64,000 nucleotides of DNA. Source: Schistosoma haematobium. Its lineage: Eukaryota; Platyhelminthes; Trematoda; Strigeidida; Schistosomatidae. Positions 24,716 to 37,296 of this stretch are shown here, in pieces. The DNA lies in contig NC_067196.1 in the NCBI RefSeq assembly GCF_000699445.3, forward strand, positions 41,569,806-41,633,805, given 5' to 3'. Both the position numbers and the translations under genes were made by a program. A model generated the notes under the pieces. That model saw nothing but the letters and a program-made list of their open reading frames with translations. It did not search any database and was not told where the DNA came from. Each line of letters starts with the position of its first letter. The stretch's first letter is position 1.

Positions 24716-26399
24716 AAAAAATAATAGTTAAATTTTAATGAATAGTATAGTACTATTTCGGGGGAATTTTGAAAATATTGCCAACAGCATCATTCTGTAT
24801 GATCAAATAATCTTCAAACTCAATGGGAAAATACAAGCAAAACAATACCAAATGAATTTACAATGGAAGTACTTTTAAATACATATTTCAAATTGTTCAT
24901 TATACTACTTTAATCCCATAGATTATAAGTAGATTCAATCCTTAGTCTTCATTATGCGAAAACATCTTTTGTAATTTTATAATTATCATGTTATTTTTAA
25001 ATGGTTTCTTAAATATTTGTCTTAAAAGTTAAATTTAGTACATTATCCAGGTTATAGTAACTTGTAAAGTATTAATTGTCGAAACTCACTAAATTCGTTA
25101 TCTTTAATAACAAACATAATGTTATTGTAATATACATAAAATGTATACACTTGAATAATTTTAAAACTCAAACTCTAATTATCGTGTTAAAAACATACCA
25201 TCATTAAGTAACTAACAAATGTAATTGTTAGTTGATAGTCTAAAAGACCAGTTTAAACTGTATATATATTCTTGAACAGATTGTGCCACTTACCATCCCT
25301 AATGAATATACTCGATTTCGGTCAATACAATTTTATTCAAAAACAAGTTTGAACAGACAAATTACCTTTTATATTTCATGAATGATAAATTATGAATGTT
25401 TTGTACACGTAAAACAACAATAACACAATAACTGATGACGGAGTAAAATTGTTTACAATGCATAATGGTAAGAGGGAAAATGTACTTGAAGGAAATTATA
25501 TTCTACATGTTAATAGATAAAAACTAAATTTATTAGTAGACTGACTGAATTTTTTTCAATGTTGTCATAATTCCAAGTACTATACCATAACATAACACTT
25601 TATATAACTAAATATTTTAATATAAAGCAAATAATGAGCTGGTCTAATGTGAGTTGAATAACATTTTTTTGTAAGAACTAATGAGATAGTAAAGTTTGAT
25701 TCAGATGCTGAAGAAAAGATCAAATTGAAATTGAACTTTCAATCGTATCTAAGATCTAGGATACATCGAATTACATGAAATCTAAGTTTCGTATATCTAG
25801 ACGATTCTATTTTAATCAGTAATATTTACTCAAAATCAGGTAATAATATACACCGCATGCCAAGAAATCATTTTTATCGACAGACAAATTTTTGCTATCC
25901 TTTCCCATTTATGACAGATACTGTGTGTTGGTAGAACAATTATAATCAACATGCAATTTGTTTCGTTCATAGTCTGATCAATAAATATTCTCTCGAAATA
26001 TGGCTTTGAAGCCCATACAATATTGAAATTAGTTTCGATAAGCTTTAACCTGTTAGATTTTCAAAGTACTTAATAATATGGCTGTTTTTCAGTCATCCGA
26101 TTATAACTAACCTGTAGTTTTGAATCCTAAGCTTTACTTCACATAATAGTATATTTTTTTAAAAAAGACAGAAGAAATAAAAATGTCACTTTCGTTACGA
26201 GATAAATTTGAACAAGTTTTAGTTTTTTAATATGGCAATATCTGACTGTTGAGTACTTTGGTTCCGTAATTAGCCTTACGATGAATTTTCTTTTAAGCCC
26301 CAGTAATAACATAAGTTTGTTATCAGATCATATTACTGACTACTAAATCATATTTATATAACAAATTATTTTGCAAAATGTTTACATACTTTTCGCCAG
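24716..26399. other. gene-free AT-rich DNA
   Basis: No gene or repeat recognised. Confidence 0.4.
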
Positions 26400-27070
26400 T
26401 GTACTTCTTAAAGAATAGTCTGCCAACAAAGGATCTAAATGCAACCCTATCTCAGCCTGTTGTTTATAGCTGATTCTGAGAACTATTCACATTCCTAATA
26501 TCTGGCTCAAAGTCCCGGCGAAATGTCTCCTTTGGTCTTCCCCTGTTTCATCTCCCTTCAAGATCCCAAGTTAGCGCTTGCTCCGTGATGCAGTTTAATG
26601 GTTTCCTCATTGTGTACTTTATCCACCTCCATAGTTTTCTCATAATTTCCTCTTCAGATGGAAAATGATTTGTTCTCAGCCACAGTAGATTATTTCTCGT
26701 GGTCTTTGACTAGTGCATTAAGACTATCTAGGGTAGACGGTTGTTAATGAATACCTATCCCATTTTGATGAAATTGTAATTTTCGAACTTTCAGTTCCGT
26801 ACAACAAAAATGTCTTGAAGTCTATATTGAAAATTCTGATTGCGATATCTGACAGCCTTTTGAGTCTCAAATATTTGACTGCTCATAGAGTACCGTTGTC
26901 GCTTTGTTAATTCAAACCTTCACATCTGCATCAGAAAATCCCTGTGTATCGATGATGCTCCCCAGGTATATAAACCTTCCGTCCCTTCCAGACTTTCCTC
27001 ACCAAGTGTGATTTGGTTAGTGTTCTCTGAATCGTATTTCAGGATCTTGATATTTCCCTTATGATATATT
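26400..27070 (-). mobile_element. decayed RTE/SR2-like LINE, 3' part
   Basis: The minus strand aligns with the carboxyl half of the LINE reverse transcriptase ORF (at the DNA level: the PAEEEIRK region near 26650, the GRPK region near 26545, the LGSI region near 26955), but many frameshifts and stops break it. It is clearly older than the copies at 47144 and 59301 and may be a different subfamily. Confidence 0.65.
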
Positions 27071-29484
27071 CGGTAGCAAATACGTAATTGCAAAATACTG
27101 AAATTTTTTTAAAATTTCGAAATGATATCATGCTATATGAAATTGTATTTGAGAAAAGCTGCACATTTATCCATTGAACGATTTCAGAGGTTATACAGAT
27201 AAATAAACGTTTTAAGGTAATCTATTACTATGGGATAGAAAAATTTTGTTCCTTATCAAATTATACGTACTCGATGACATTCAAACAATTCAAGTTAACA
27301 TTTTCAGCATATTTTTTTTATTATAAATGAGATTACAAATACTATAATGTGACTGAACTAATCATTTCATAGCTGTTAGTTTAACGATTTACACTTTACT
27401 CAAATGAGTAAAAAATTTGGAATGAGTATTATATTTATTAAATAATGAATCCTAATTATAAATTTAAACCATAGATATGTACAAAAGTAACATGAAAAAT
27501 ATCATTTATCCAAATAACTGACATGAACTGTCCCTCTACCACTAGCATCGCATCAAAGTTTTTTTTAATGTTAAAATGAAATAATGAGTGTTGGAAGTTT
27601 CAAAAAATTTTCTAATTTTGTAAAGTTGTTTTACATTGCTAATTAAAATAAGTCAGTGGACCACTGAAGACTGTTAAGAATAAGACGACTTTCCACACTA
27701 GTTTAGGACTTCTCACCAGTGATATGGTTTTGAATTCAGTCGTTTCAAATCTTGTGGTAAATCGGATAGCCGTGGAACTCTAAGCTGAGATCTAATAATT
27801 GTTTCCTCCATCTATGATCAATTAACAATGTAACTGCATGATAATCAAATGTCATCTGTGATATCTGCTTCATTAGTGTTACGTTAAACTTTATCGGTCA
27901 CTGTCCTCACACTAAACCTTCAAGAATTATCTTTAAGGCTATAAATTAGCAGTCAATGAAGTATTGTAGGGGATTTATAGATATTGTTCAACATGAAGCT
28001 CATTTTGATCATGAACGGTTATTTGGAGAAAGCCACTGAAATCTACTGAGCACTCAAACAATAATCTCTGAAACGCCTATTATTTTGTGGAGTTTTAAAG
28101 TTCATTTCATCTAATTTACATATGGTTCTAGTAGTAAATCTTAATTTCTCGTATATATTCTCCTTAGTCTCTATGTAACATCAATTTTTCAACTTTTAAA
28201 TTATATTTCGGACAAAGTTCATCCGATTCTCTTAATGTTCTGACTTTTAGACAACGGTTAGAGGTTAAGAATACTATATTCCTCTCCCTTTCTGGGTCAT
28301 ACTAAATATCACGAGATCTCTTTCAAATGAGTCATGTTTGTCTGATAAAGGTCACTAAAATAATGGTAGTTTTTAATTCGTTGAAAAATGAGATATTTAC
28401 CTATGATATAAGATAAATAAATTTTGATAATTAAATAAATAATACCTATTCAGTAAACAACTTCAAAAGTCCAAATAAGTTTTTCATTTAATTAGAAAAA
28501 CCATATCCATCTTAAAGTTGTAAAATCATTCTATTGAATAAGACAGTGAACATTATGGACTACTGTAAGAAAAAAGGTAAACGGAAACAATCAGAATAAT
28601 GAGGAACGGTTCTTATCGAAGAACTGGAAAAATTTGTCGGAAGTTCATACATGTATTCATGATTTTTATTCTAGGGTTATTTTATTTGAATAACCAGTGG
28701 AATCCATCCAGTTAAGGAAAACTGTTTTTATTTATTACAAAGTTATTATATATTCTTCGTTTGAAAAACAATCATAAAAATGTTAAATTGTATATCTTGT
28801 GTATAAAAAGAAGACTGTTCACTCCTTACACGTACACTTACTGCTGACTTTTTCGGGTAGTCACATTTTTCTGGCTCATAGGTTTAAACCAGATTAAAAT
28901 TGAAACACTCAAACAGTCCCAATACCTCATCATCTTCCTTTGAAGTAAATTTGCTAAGAATGATTAGGAGATTTTCTCCTCCTATCAGACTTGACATTTT
29001 TTGGTCCAGTCCAGTACGTTTACCTGGTGGAGTGCTTCTGAGAAGTCACAAACTTGTAATAACCGTTATCCAGTTCTCCCCAATTTTCTATAGTCCTCTA
29101 ACCAAATTTAGTTCATGATAATAGTCAAATTAGTAAAGAAACAAAAGATATTAATTAATTAACAATATTTGTAGAACTGTTCAGGTTGAGATCTTATTCA
29201 CTTTATATTATTTACATTTACAACAGCATTTTAACCAATTTATATTAGGGAGTCAAGTATAGTAGTTATTCCAATGTTTTATTAGGATACCACAATAGTT
29301 GCATGAATAAACTTATTGTTTTAAATAATTTACTTGCTTCATATATCACAAAAGTAAAACTTTTATTTCATATAAAAAAGAAGTACTATATGTATAACGA
29401 ACATTCTAATGTTTACTTTCATCAGCTTTATTTTACGTCATCAAACTCAGTTACAAAATTAAAGTCATCATTTTTTCCTGACTA
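27071..29484. other. gene-free stretch
   Basis: No supported gene. A segment near 27660-27730 may be an ancient hammerhead SINE on the minus strand (a GTCC, GAAA, GTCGTC order is discernible), but it is too diverged to call. The ORFs at 28900-29118 and 29303-29485 have no domain support. Confidence 0.3.
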
Positions 29485-29488
29485 GTAA

Positions 29489-29757
29489 TGTGGTGCGTAC
29501 TACTTATATTGATATAAGTAGTATATGACGCGAATCAGAAATGTAGTGTCTGGCAGCGGAAGATGGAGAAGATCAAGAAAGAAAAACCGGGAATATAGAG
29601 CAATTGGTATGGAAATGCAAGAACAATGAAGTTCGAGACAATTATTGAACATTTTACAAATTAATTATTACAGTATGATTTTTCTATTTTACCAAATAAC
29701 TGTAATTTTGTGCTAAATACGATTCGGTTGTCCTCACCTGTGTTCTCCTTCACTACA
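29489..29757 (+). mobile_element. solo LTR, copy 1 (269 bp)
   Basis: It begins TGTGGTGCG and ends CACTACA, the TG...CA form of LTRs, and is flanked by the 4-bp duplication GTAA (29485-29488 and 29758-29761). It is about 85% similar to 37023-37292 and more distantly to 42266-42546. There is no internal retrotransposon between copies, so each is a solo LTR. Strand is arbitrary. Confidence 0.8.
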
Positions 29758-29761
29758 GTAA

Positions 29762-30714
29762 TACCATATTGATTAGAGACTTGTACTTCTCATGCTAACT
29801 TAATCAAATTAATTTCACGTAACAGGATATGTTTGTATGTTGTTGTTGTGTTCTTTTTGTTTTGTTTTTTGAGAAGCTAGTAATTCTCACTTTTTACAAA
29901 TAATATCTGTTTAAAGCATAGTAAGTTACAGATGGATAAGTTGGTTAAATCTGATATATACAATGTGTATCTTAGTGTATATTCATTAGAGTTCATAATT
30001 TTAAATGTCTAATATACTTAGATATGCAGAACATAAAATGTACCAAATTATTTACATGTTCACTAATATTATAAGTCATTCAATTAAAATAACTATCCCC
30101 TTAACTGTTGTTTGTATTTTCTTACAACACTTTGTATTACTCAACATGAGGACATTGTTTAGTTTGATAAAATCCATTGAAAGAAAAATAATTAAAAAAG
30201 AAAAAAAACGTTTTCTCAACTTTACACCACGTTTATAGTTTCTGTCAATATTATTTTATTTAATGGGGTTAAGCAACAAAAATTCAATATTTCTGTTAGC
30301 AACAGATTTCATCTGATCTGTAATTAACCAGTTTCTACCAATCTTTAATTTTATTAAATGAAATTCCATTTAAAAACAAAATAGGAATACTCACCTGATT
30401 GTCAGATGTAGAAATAAAAATAAATTTCAAATATTAACATCAATAAGAAAGTTCTTTGGAAACAAATTATTTTGTAATGTATGAATGATCGCCAACATGA
30501 CTTCTTTTTTTTCTAATTACATACAAAGGAATACATTATTATAAAGTACATATTTCAAAATATTTTAACAACTGATAGGTTAATACATGTGATCACATAA
30601 TTAGAGGCTTTAAAAACTGTTAAACGGAGATAGAAAACAGTAATTTTAAAGGGAAACATTTTGAAAACTTCAACAGTGTGAATTGTATATGAATGAGTCT
30701 TGATAATTTTTTAG
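29762..30714. other. gene-free AT-rich DNA
   Basis: No supported gene; the ORF at 30005-30238 is low-complexity and lysine-rich at its end. Confidence 0.4.
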
Positions 30715-30715
30715 A

Positions 30716-30954
30716 ATGGTTGAGATCATGAGTCAATTGAAGCTAGACCACCATAGGAAACCTTGATACTGGCTCAGTAGTCTAATGGTTAGGCGCTCGC
30801 ATGCGAGACTGATAGGTCCTGGATTCGAATCTCGCGAAGCGGGATCGTGAACGCCCACTACTGGCGAGTCCCACAATAGGACGAAACGGTCGCCCAATGA
30901 TTCCAGGTTTTCAGTAGTGGTCTAACTTCAATTGACTCATGATCTCAACCATTG
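30716..30954 (+). repeat. hammerhead SINE, family 2, with inverted terminal tails
   Basis: The plus body has box A GGCTCAGTAGTCTAATGG, box B ATTCGAATCTCG and a hammerhead at 30853-30900 (core CTGGCGA, A6 lost). Its normal 3' tail (30905-30954) is also present inverted at the left end (30716-30763), giving 48-50 bp inverted arms ending AATGGTTGAGATCATGAGTC. The composite is a plus monomer fused head-on to a minus tail. Confidence 0.8.
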
Positions 30955-31192
30955 TAACTAAGCATTGTTGAATAAAGTATCGACAAATTGTAATGTTTAT
31001 TCCATTTCAATTTTACCTCAATTTGAACTATCAAAAGGTCAACATGTCATAAATTCAAATTAGCCTTCACAAATGTTCATTATAATGATTTAAAAGTATA
31101 AATATATATAATAAAGTCTTTAGGTTATTCAATTTGTGCATCTGTTGTTTTGAATTTATTTAATTTAAATCTGATAAAACGATTGTTTTTAC

Positions 31193-31490
31193 TGAGATCA
31201 TGGATCGATTGATGTTAGACCACCATTGAAAACCTGGAAGAACTGGACGACCGTTTAGTGCTAGTACGGGACTCCTCAACAGTGCACATCCACGATCGCT
31301 CTCGTGGAATTCGAACCTAGGTCTTTTAGTCTCATGCATAAATACTTAACCTCTAGACTATTGAGCCGGCATCCCACGGTGTTAATGTTCAGTGCTTCCA
31401 AGTTTTCAGTGGTGGTCTAACATCAATCGATTCATGATCTCAATCAAAAATTTAATAATCTCCATAACCCTATACCGATAATAAAAAAAT
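31193..31490 (-). repeat. hammerhead SINE, family 2, inverted composite
   Basis: A minus-strand monomer (tail, degenerate hammerhead, tRNA-like part) occupies 31193-31388. It is joined to a plus-strand tail starting CAGTGCTTCC at 31390. That base is the first nucleotide 3' of the predicted hammerhead cleavage site in intact copies. The inverted arms 31193-31240 and 31395-31442 differ at about 3 of 48 positions. The plus tail continues to about 31485 (AATCTCCATAACCC). Confidence 0.8.
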
Positions 31491-32267
31491 TCATCGAATC
31501 TATAGAATATATCCATATATTTTGATGTTATTGTTTATATCAGGAAACAGAATAAGAATTTACATACTATGTCTGACTTCTGTAGTTTTTCTGTGTATAA
31601 AAAAACATTATAGATATAAAACCATTTTCATTTGTTTTCTTCTGCATACATTTTTTGAAATAATTTACTTTACCACCTGCTCATTATAATAGATTCGTTA
31701 TTAACTGTCCAAAAAGTAGATTGTCGACTAGCTAGTTCGTAGAATAAACCATGCAAATCTAAACTTTGTCAACTGGGAATTTCGACATTACTAGTCATCA
31801 GAATAAACATGTAAAAATATATTACTATACATTCATTTGAAAATATTGAGGGCATAACCTAGATCTTAGCCAAGTAAATTGTTAACTTAGTAATTTAACA
31901 TGAATGAAGTGATTTCCACTTTTTATATCACGATATGATCTTTTTGAAATATTCATCCTCATCAACCCCACCACTAATAAAACAGTGATAATTTATGTTC
32001 TGTTGCTATTGTTTTTTTAGAAGAAATAATGACTCATTTAAGTAGGGAATAATGTGAAATTGTGAACCTGTGAACTAACCTATTTTTCAGTCATTACCTT
32101 AACTCTGCGTAAAATATCACCATTTAAAAAAAACTTTAAATGATTGTCCAAAAATCCAGTGAATAACTTTTTCAACTATGCATTTATGTTTGACTTTTGC
32201 CCAGAAACAACAGAATTGTCATAAGAGGGTCTTGTGTTTCAATTCTGTATCCTAATCGCAATTAAAT

Positions 32268-32505
32268 CAATAGCTAAAATCATGAGTCAATTGAAGCTAG
32301 ACTGCCATGGGAAACGTGGAAGCACTGGATGGCCCTTTCGTCCTATCGTAAAACTCCACAGCAGTGCGCATCCACGGCCCTGCCTCGCAGGATTCGAACC
32401 CAGATCCTATTAGTCTCACATACGAGCGCTTAACCACTTGACTCATGATCTCAGCTATTGAAATTACTACAATCTCCACAAAACCCCTTCTAATACAATC
32501 AAATC
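32268..32505 (-). repeat. hammerhead SINE, family 2, inverted composite
   Basis: A minus monomer with box B complement GATTCGAACCC and a degenerate hammerhead (core CTGTGGA) is followed directly by a plus-strand tail from 32437 (TTGACTCATGATCTCAGC, then ATCTCCACAAAACCCC). The inverted arms are about 25 bp (32268-32293 and 32437-32462). Confidence 0.75.
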
Positions 32506-33539
32506 AATTAAATGCAGGTATAAGAATTTCAGGATAATAATAATTGCCGTAATTTAAATTTATAAAAATAACAAGTAGACTTTTTTCTTATTAAATGTAA
32601 TTTGAGAAAAAAACCCGGTAAAGTGGAAAATATTATTCTGTAATTTCTCAATATAATACTTTTGGAAGCTAACAATCATTTCCAGAGTAAATTGCATGTG
32701 GTACTGCGTAAATGTCGTTCTGTTTCGTTATCATTAGGTTTAGATAGTAACGATCTACTCGAGTTAATAACAGAAAAAATATCTCTGAATTAATGATAAG
32801 AATTAATATTCAGCTTTGCTCTTAGATTACAAATTATAAAACTGAATCATTACTAACAATATTTAAACTGGTGATAGCTCCGAGAATTCAAAATTCATAA
32901 TTCTCAGAATGTCTTCTACTTGACTATTTACTTTTAGTCTATTCATTAAATAAAGATATAACAAATAACCTAAGTAACTTAACCATTAGAATTCAACAAG
33001 TAAAGTTGTATTGAGATTACGTTTTCTGATCATCTGTACATCATTTCTTTATGATATTTCCATTTAGTTTTCATGTAAACATTATGTTAGGTAAACAATA
33101 TTACTCCAAACAGTCAATATTAGTTGACGTATTCTAAATAGATAACAGTTTAACATTCATTATTATGATCTCGTCCACTAATAATTACGGTATATTAAAA
33201 TATAAATTAACGTTCGATTCTAATTTTCGTCATATCTTTATATTTACTTATGAGTAGGCTGATATCCCATATGTTTGTTGAAAATAATTTCCTTATCCTA
33301 TTACATAAGATTCATAAAACAAATAATGACATCACTAATTTTACACAAATTAATGCAAATTATTAGTTGACAATTATCTATTTTTATCAATGACTATCAC
33401 ATGATTCAATCTTGTTTATTATTGTTGATAACCCAGTTGTTTCTGTTTCATTCCGAATACATGTGATTGTTTTTAGTTATTCTATGCAATACAATGACTC
33501 GTTGAAATATCATAACATTTAGAAAATGTCATACAGTAA
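32506..33539. other. gene-free AT-rich DNA
   Basis: No gene or repeat recognised. Confidence 0.4.
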
Positions 33540-33547
33540 TCATTTCT

Positions 33548-33850
33548 CTCAGTCAGTCAGTCAGTAACAACTTAGAACTTCGTACGTACGTACATCAGTT
33601 CGAGTTGCCACACCACATTAGCACAGAGATGCAGTTGTCGATTCAAATCCCGTAGTGGTAGAGGTAATAAGAGTATAAGCAGCAATTGGGAAGATTAGGG
33701 TTTGGAGATGTTATTTAAAGAGTATAATCCAGTGAAATAAATTTGGAAAGAGGAAAAAAGGGACATGAAGAATTCAGATTAGAATTTGGGAGAACACAGA
33801 GAGTGGATGCACCTGCGCCATTGCGAACGATTTTGAGCCATATAAAATGG
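33548..33850 (+). repeat. dispersed repeat with CAGT and GTAC tandem units
   Basis: It starts with CAGT tandem units, then GTACGTACGTAC, CATCAGTTCG and a box-B-like GATTCAAATCCCG at about 33640. A diverged partner lies at 63857-63970. The first part could be a pol III-type promoter region, but no hammerhead was seen. Confidence 0.5.
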
Positions 33851-33944
33851 ATTACTATGAAATTAATTATTATCACCGACATGAGTTACTTAAAGATTCA
33901 TTTAATATAAGAAGGTAATAAAACGATTGTTCGTCAATATGCAA

Positions 33945-34240
33945 AGATGGATGGTGGCTATCAGTGGAATTCAGGAAGAGCGTTTCATCCTATTTGGAAC
34001 TCGTTATTTGAATATATCTGCATCCCAAAGCTGGTGTTAACCCCATGACTGGAACCCATTACCGTTCGCTTTAAACGCCATCGCGTTGTTCACTTAGCTA
34101 CTGAGTCCTGATAGCCACTTGTTTATGCAATGGAGTGAAGTTAAATACGCATAATATCCACATATGCCAACAAGTGACTGATCAATCGCAGTCCTAAACA
34201 TCAGTGGGAAGATTCAAACAAATAATACCAAAGTGAACTT
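33945..34240 (-). repeat. Smα-like hammerhead SINE, inverted composite
   Basis: The minus part (33945-34135) has the Smα-type body (GGACTCAGTAGCTAAGTG) and a mutated hammerhead (AACGAG core; TTC in place of GTC). From about 34150 the sequence turns to plus-strand Smα 5' sequence (ACAAGTGACTGATCAATCGCAG), so two monomer pieces sit head to head. Confidence 0.75.
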
Positions 34241-34639
34241 AATTGTTCGCTTAGTTAGCTACTATCCGATAAGACACATTCACTTTTTCAGTTCGTCATC
34301 AAACAGTTATTTCAATTAGAGCATAAAAATGTCAAAATGAATTTAAACTAATTTAAAACGAAGTATGAACCAACATTAAAATATTGGCATTAATGGTATA
34401 AAAAGGGTTTGTTTGAGTTAATGGTTATAAAGTTCAGAATTAAACAGAATTATTTTAGTTGAGATAACCATATAATGAGTAGGATAGCTTATTATTAATT
34501 TTTTTTGAAAAACTACTCAGAAAAATTATTGTATGTTTTTCAATTATTATTTTGTTGTTATTGTTGTTCTACTTTTCATAACCTACATTCATATCGTGTT
34601 TCGTGATGTTTTACGAAATGTTTTTTGTTGTTTAATATT

Positions 34640-34986
34640 TCACTAGGTAGAACGAAATACTGATATTGACAGTATTAAACTTGAACTATTCTACCAGGCA
34701 ACCTAATCAACGAATGAGTGAACATCTACCAGCTTGGTTTATAAAGGGCCAGATAAAAACAATTCACAGTTCTATCTTGACACATCTCATGGATAGCGGT
34801 CATGCCGTAGATAAATCGAAAACATTTCGAGTGATCTATCGTATACCTCCATCATTTCCCAACAGAGTTCGTTCCCGCTTCCTACATATAGCTGAAACCA
34901 TAGGAATTCATACATATAGCCCCAATTTATGTGTACAGAAAAAATTCGTAACCCCCCTCTCCCTTCCATGGCCAGTTATAACTTAA
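34640..34986 (+). pseudogene. Penelope-like retroelement, GIY-YIG carboxyl fragment
   Basis: A 106-codon frame without an ATG start reads RQPNQRMSEHLPAW, then HLMDSGHAVD, RVIYRIPP, LLHIAE-type and LCVQKKF near the end. The order R-x-SEH...H...GH...IAE resembles the GIY-YIG endonuclease carried at the carboxyl end of Penelope-like elements. The GIY-YIG motif itself and the whole reverse transcriptase are missing, so this is a 5'-truncated element. About 450 bp of probable 3' UTR follow, ending near 35480 with CCTGATGACGATC, a sequence that may be a decayed hammerhead. Confidence 0.7.
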
Positions 34987-35871
34987 CTAACGGTTTTTTT
35001 ATATAATTATTATCATTATTTATTTATTTATTTTATTCTATTTTTGTCATCATTAGCCTTATTTTCACATCTAGTATTTGTTTGTAATTTTCCGCCTCTT
35101 GCCGTTTGTATTCTTCACTACCTAATTAGTTACACACTTCTTATTACGTAATGATTTTAATGTTTTGTGTTGACTATTCCAAGTCTATTTACCCACGTTT
35201 GACCTTCTATTTCCAACGTTTAACTATTGATAAGACTTTTGTTATCGTGTTTTATTATTCTTACTACTATCAGTACACCTATCTTCCTACTATCAACTTG
35301 TAATTTTACTTATTATGTGTGGTGACATATTCTATTTCATTGTAACCATTGACCCATATTGTCTTGATTGGTCTAACATTTTCGTATAAATATTAATGTA
35401 TGTTAAAGTAAAGCCTGATGACGATCTAATTGAAAACAATTGTTCGCTTATATATGTTATTCAATAAGATAAAATAAGTAGTGTACTTTCCCAATTATAC
35501 CTCTGAAATGATAAAATAAAATGAGAATTTACATAATTTTACATGTTTTAAATTTTCGTAAAACAAATAAATAATCTCTTCACAATTGTATAACTTTAGT
35601 TTTATGTGCAAAAAGACTGCTAAGTTTAAAACCTAAAGACAAAGCAAATATAATACTGATATTTATCATTCCAAATCACATCAGTAAAGACTTGTGTGAG
35701 TGGCGTAGAAATCTTGTTCACTAATGTCTTTTTATGACTAGAAATAGTTACTCATCAAACAACTATGGAAAACAAGATGAGCCAGTGATAGTATTATGAA
35801 TAGTACAAATAATTAGATCTATCCACTATCAATAAGAACTTTCGTCTAAATTTGAACGAATAGTCCAAGCT

Positions 35872-35949
35872 TGAACCAGATTGCCAGGCGAAACGTTGGA
35901 TTTACTTCAAATTCTTTGGCTGAGATTTTACAAATACATTCTTCCTCTT
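35872..35949 (+). repeat. Penelope-associated terminal fragment
   Basis: It contains CCAGGCGAAACGTTGGATTT and ends ACAAATACATTCTTCCT. The same stretch occurs at 58875-58946 just after a second Penelope-like coding remnant. The GGCGAAACGTTGG segment resembles the 3' half of hammerhead motifs carried in Penelope terminal repeats. Confidence 0.6.
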
Positions 35950-37018
35950 TATCCACTATCAACTCGCACAATGTTTATAACGTCGTAAACCCACTATTTT
36001 GATGGCTTTAATAATAAACCTTTTACAGGATATCATCTGTCACAAATTGAGTTAATCGTTTCATGATTTAGTATTGACATTCAGTACGTACTTTTTTTAA
36101 TAAGAAAATTTGAATTTCATTAAACCGAACAATCATATCTAATAAACTTACTAGGTAAACTTATTTTTGTTAAAACTAGAATGCCTTTGTCATTCATAGG
36201 AATTATAGAATAACACTGAAAAATTATAAACAATTCATTAAACCAAAATCCACCACATCAAGAAAAGATCAAAATAACTGCATTTTACACCCTCATCAAT
36301 ACATTCTAGACTTGAAAGGGTCATTCATTAAAAAAGAGTGACCTTTTATTCTACCCATCAAAAAGTACTTGTCTAAAATCTCGTGAAAATCATTTACTTA
36401 AACTCATGTATTTTATTCTTATCAATAGACAGACAATATTTATCTTGATGGATAAGATGTCCAGAAATTCAGCTTGTTTAAATTAATATAAAATTATCAT
36501 CATAAAAGAAGACAGATCATTTATAACTAACTTCTGTTATCTATTTCATTACTATCTAAATAAATCAAGTAGACAAGATGATAAAGTTATTCAGTCTTCA
36601 AAGAGCATAGTCAAAACGATTGTCATTAAATGTGAATGTAGATAAATTCATTAGTTTGATTTCTATGACTGACCTACCAGACAATGATAAATAATATATA
36701 TATGTTTACGAGTAAATACATTAGTAAGTTTTGCAAGTGTTTCTGTATAAGTTTATGAAATTTTTCATCATCATATCCAATATCAAGTGAATAATTATTA
36801 AAAACTGTATACTATTAAACATCTGTTTTGTCTCAGCTTGTAACCTTTCATTTAAAGTAGATTCATGATTGAAATAACTTGAAAATATAGAAACCAAAAC
36901 TTCAGGAACTGACTTAGTTTAATGATGATCGTGAAAGTTGTGATAATTAAATTCTAGATAGATTTTTCTAAAAATTTCAATAAGAATCTTTAACCTATGG
37001 AGTCAACAAAGTATAGAG
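35950..37018. other. gene-free AT-rich DNA
   Basis: No gene or repeat recognised. Confidence 0.4.
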
Positions 37019-37022
37019 ATAA

Positions 37023-37292
37023 TGTAATGCGTGCTATTTATATTGATATAAGTAGTATATGACGCGAGTCAGGAATGTAATGACTGAAGGCAGAAGATGG
37101 AAAAGATCAAGAAAGGAAGAGCGGGAATAGAAAGTAATTAGTATGGAAATGCAAGAACAATGAGGTTCGAGACAATTATTGAGCATTTTGCAAATTAATT
37201 ATTATAGTATGATTTTTCTATTTTACCAAGTAACTTTGTAATTTTGTGCTAAATGTAATTCGATCGTCCCCGCCCGTGTTCTGTTCACTACA
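37023..37292 (+). mobile_element. solo LTR, copy 2 (270 bp)
   Basis: It begins TGTAATGCG and ends TTCACTACA with flanking 4-bp duplication ATAA (37019-37022 and 37293-37296). It is closely related to 29489-29757 along its full length. Confidence 0.8.
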
Positions 37293-37296
37293 ATAA

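Noticed and set aside
33551..33600. CAGT and GTAC tandem units as a regulatory array
   Set aside because: A similar start occurs at 63857, so it is better explained as part of a dispersed repeat.
34787..34969. minus-strand ORF
   Set aside because: Antisense shadow of the Penelope-like fragment.
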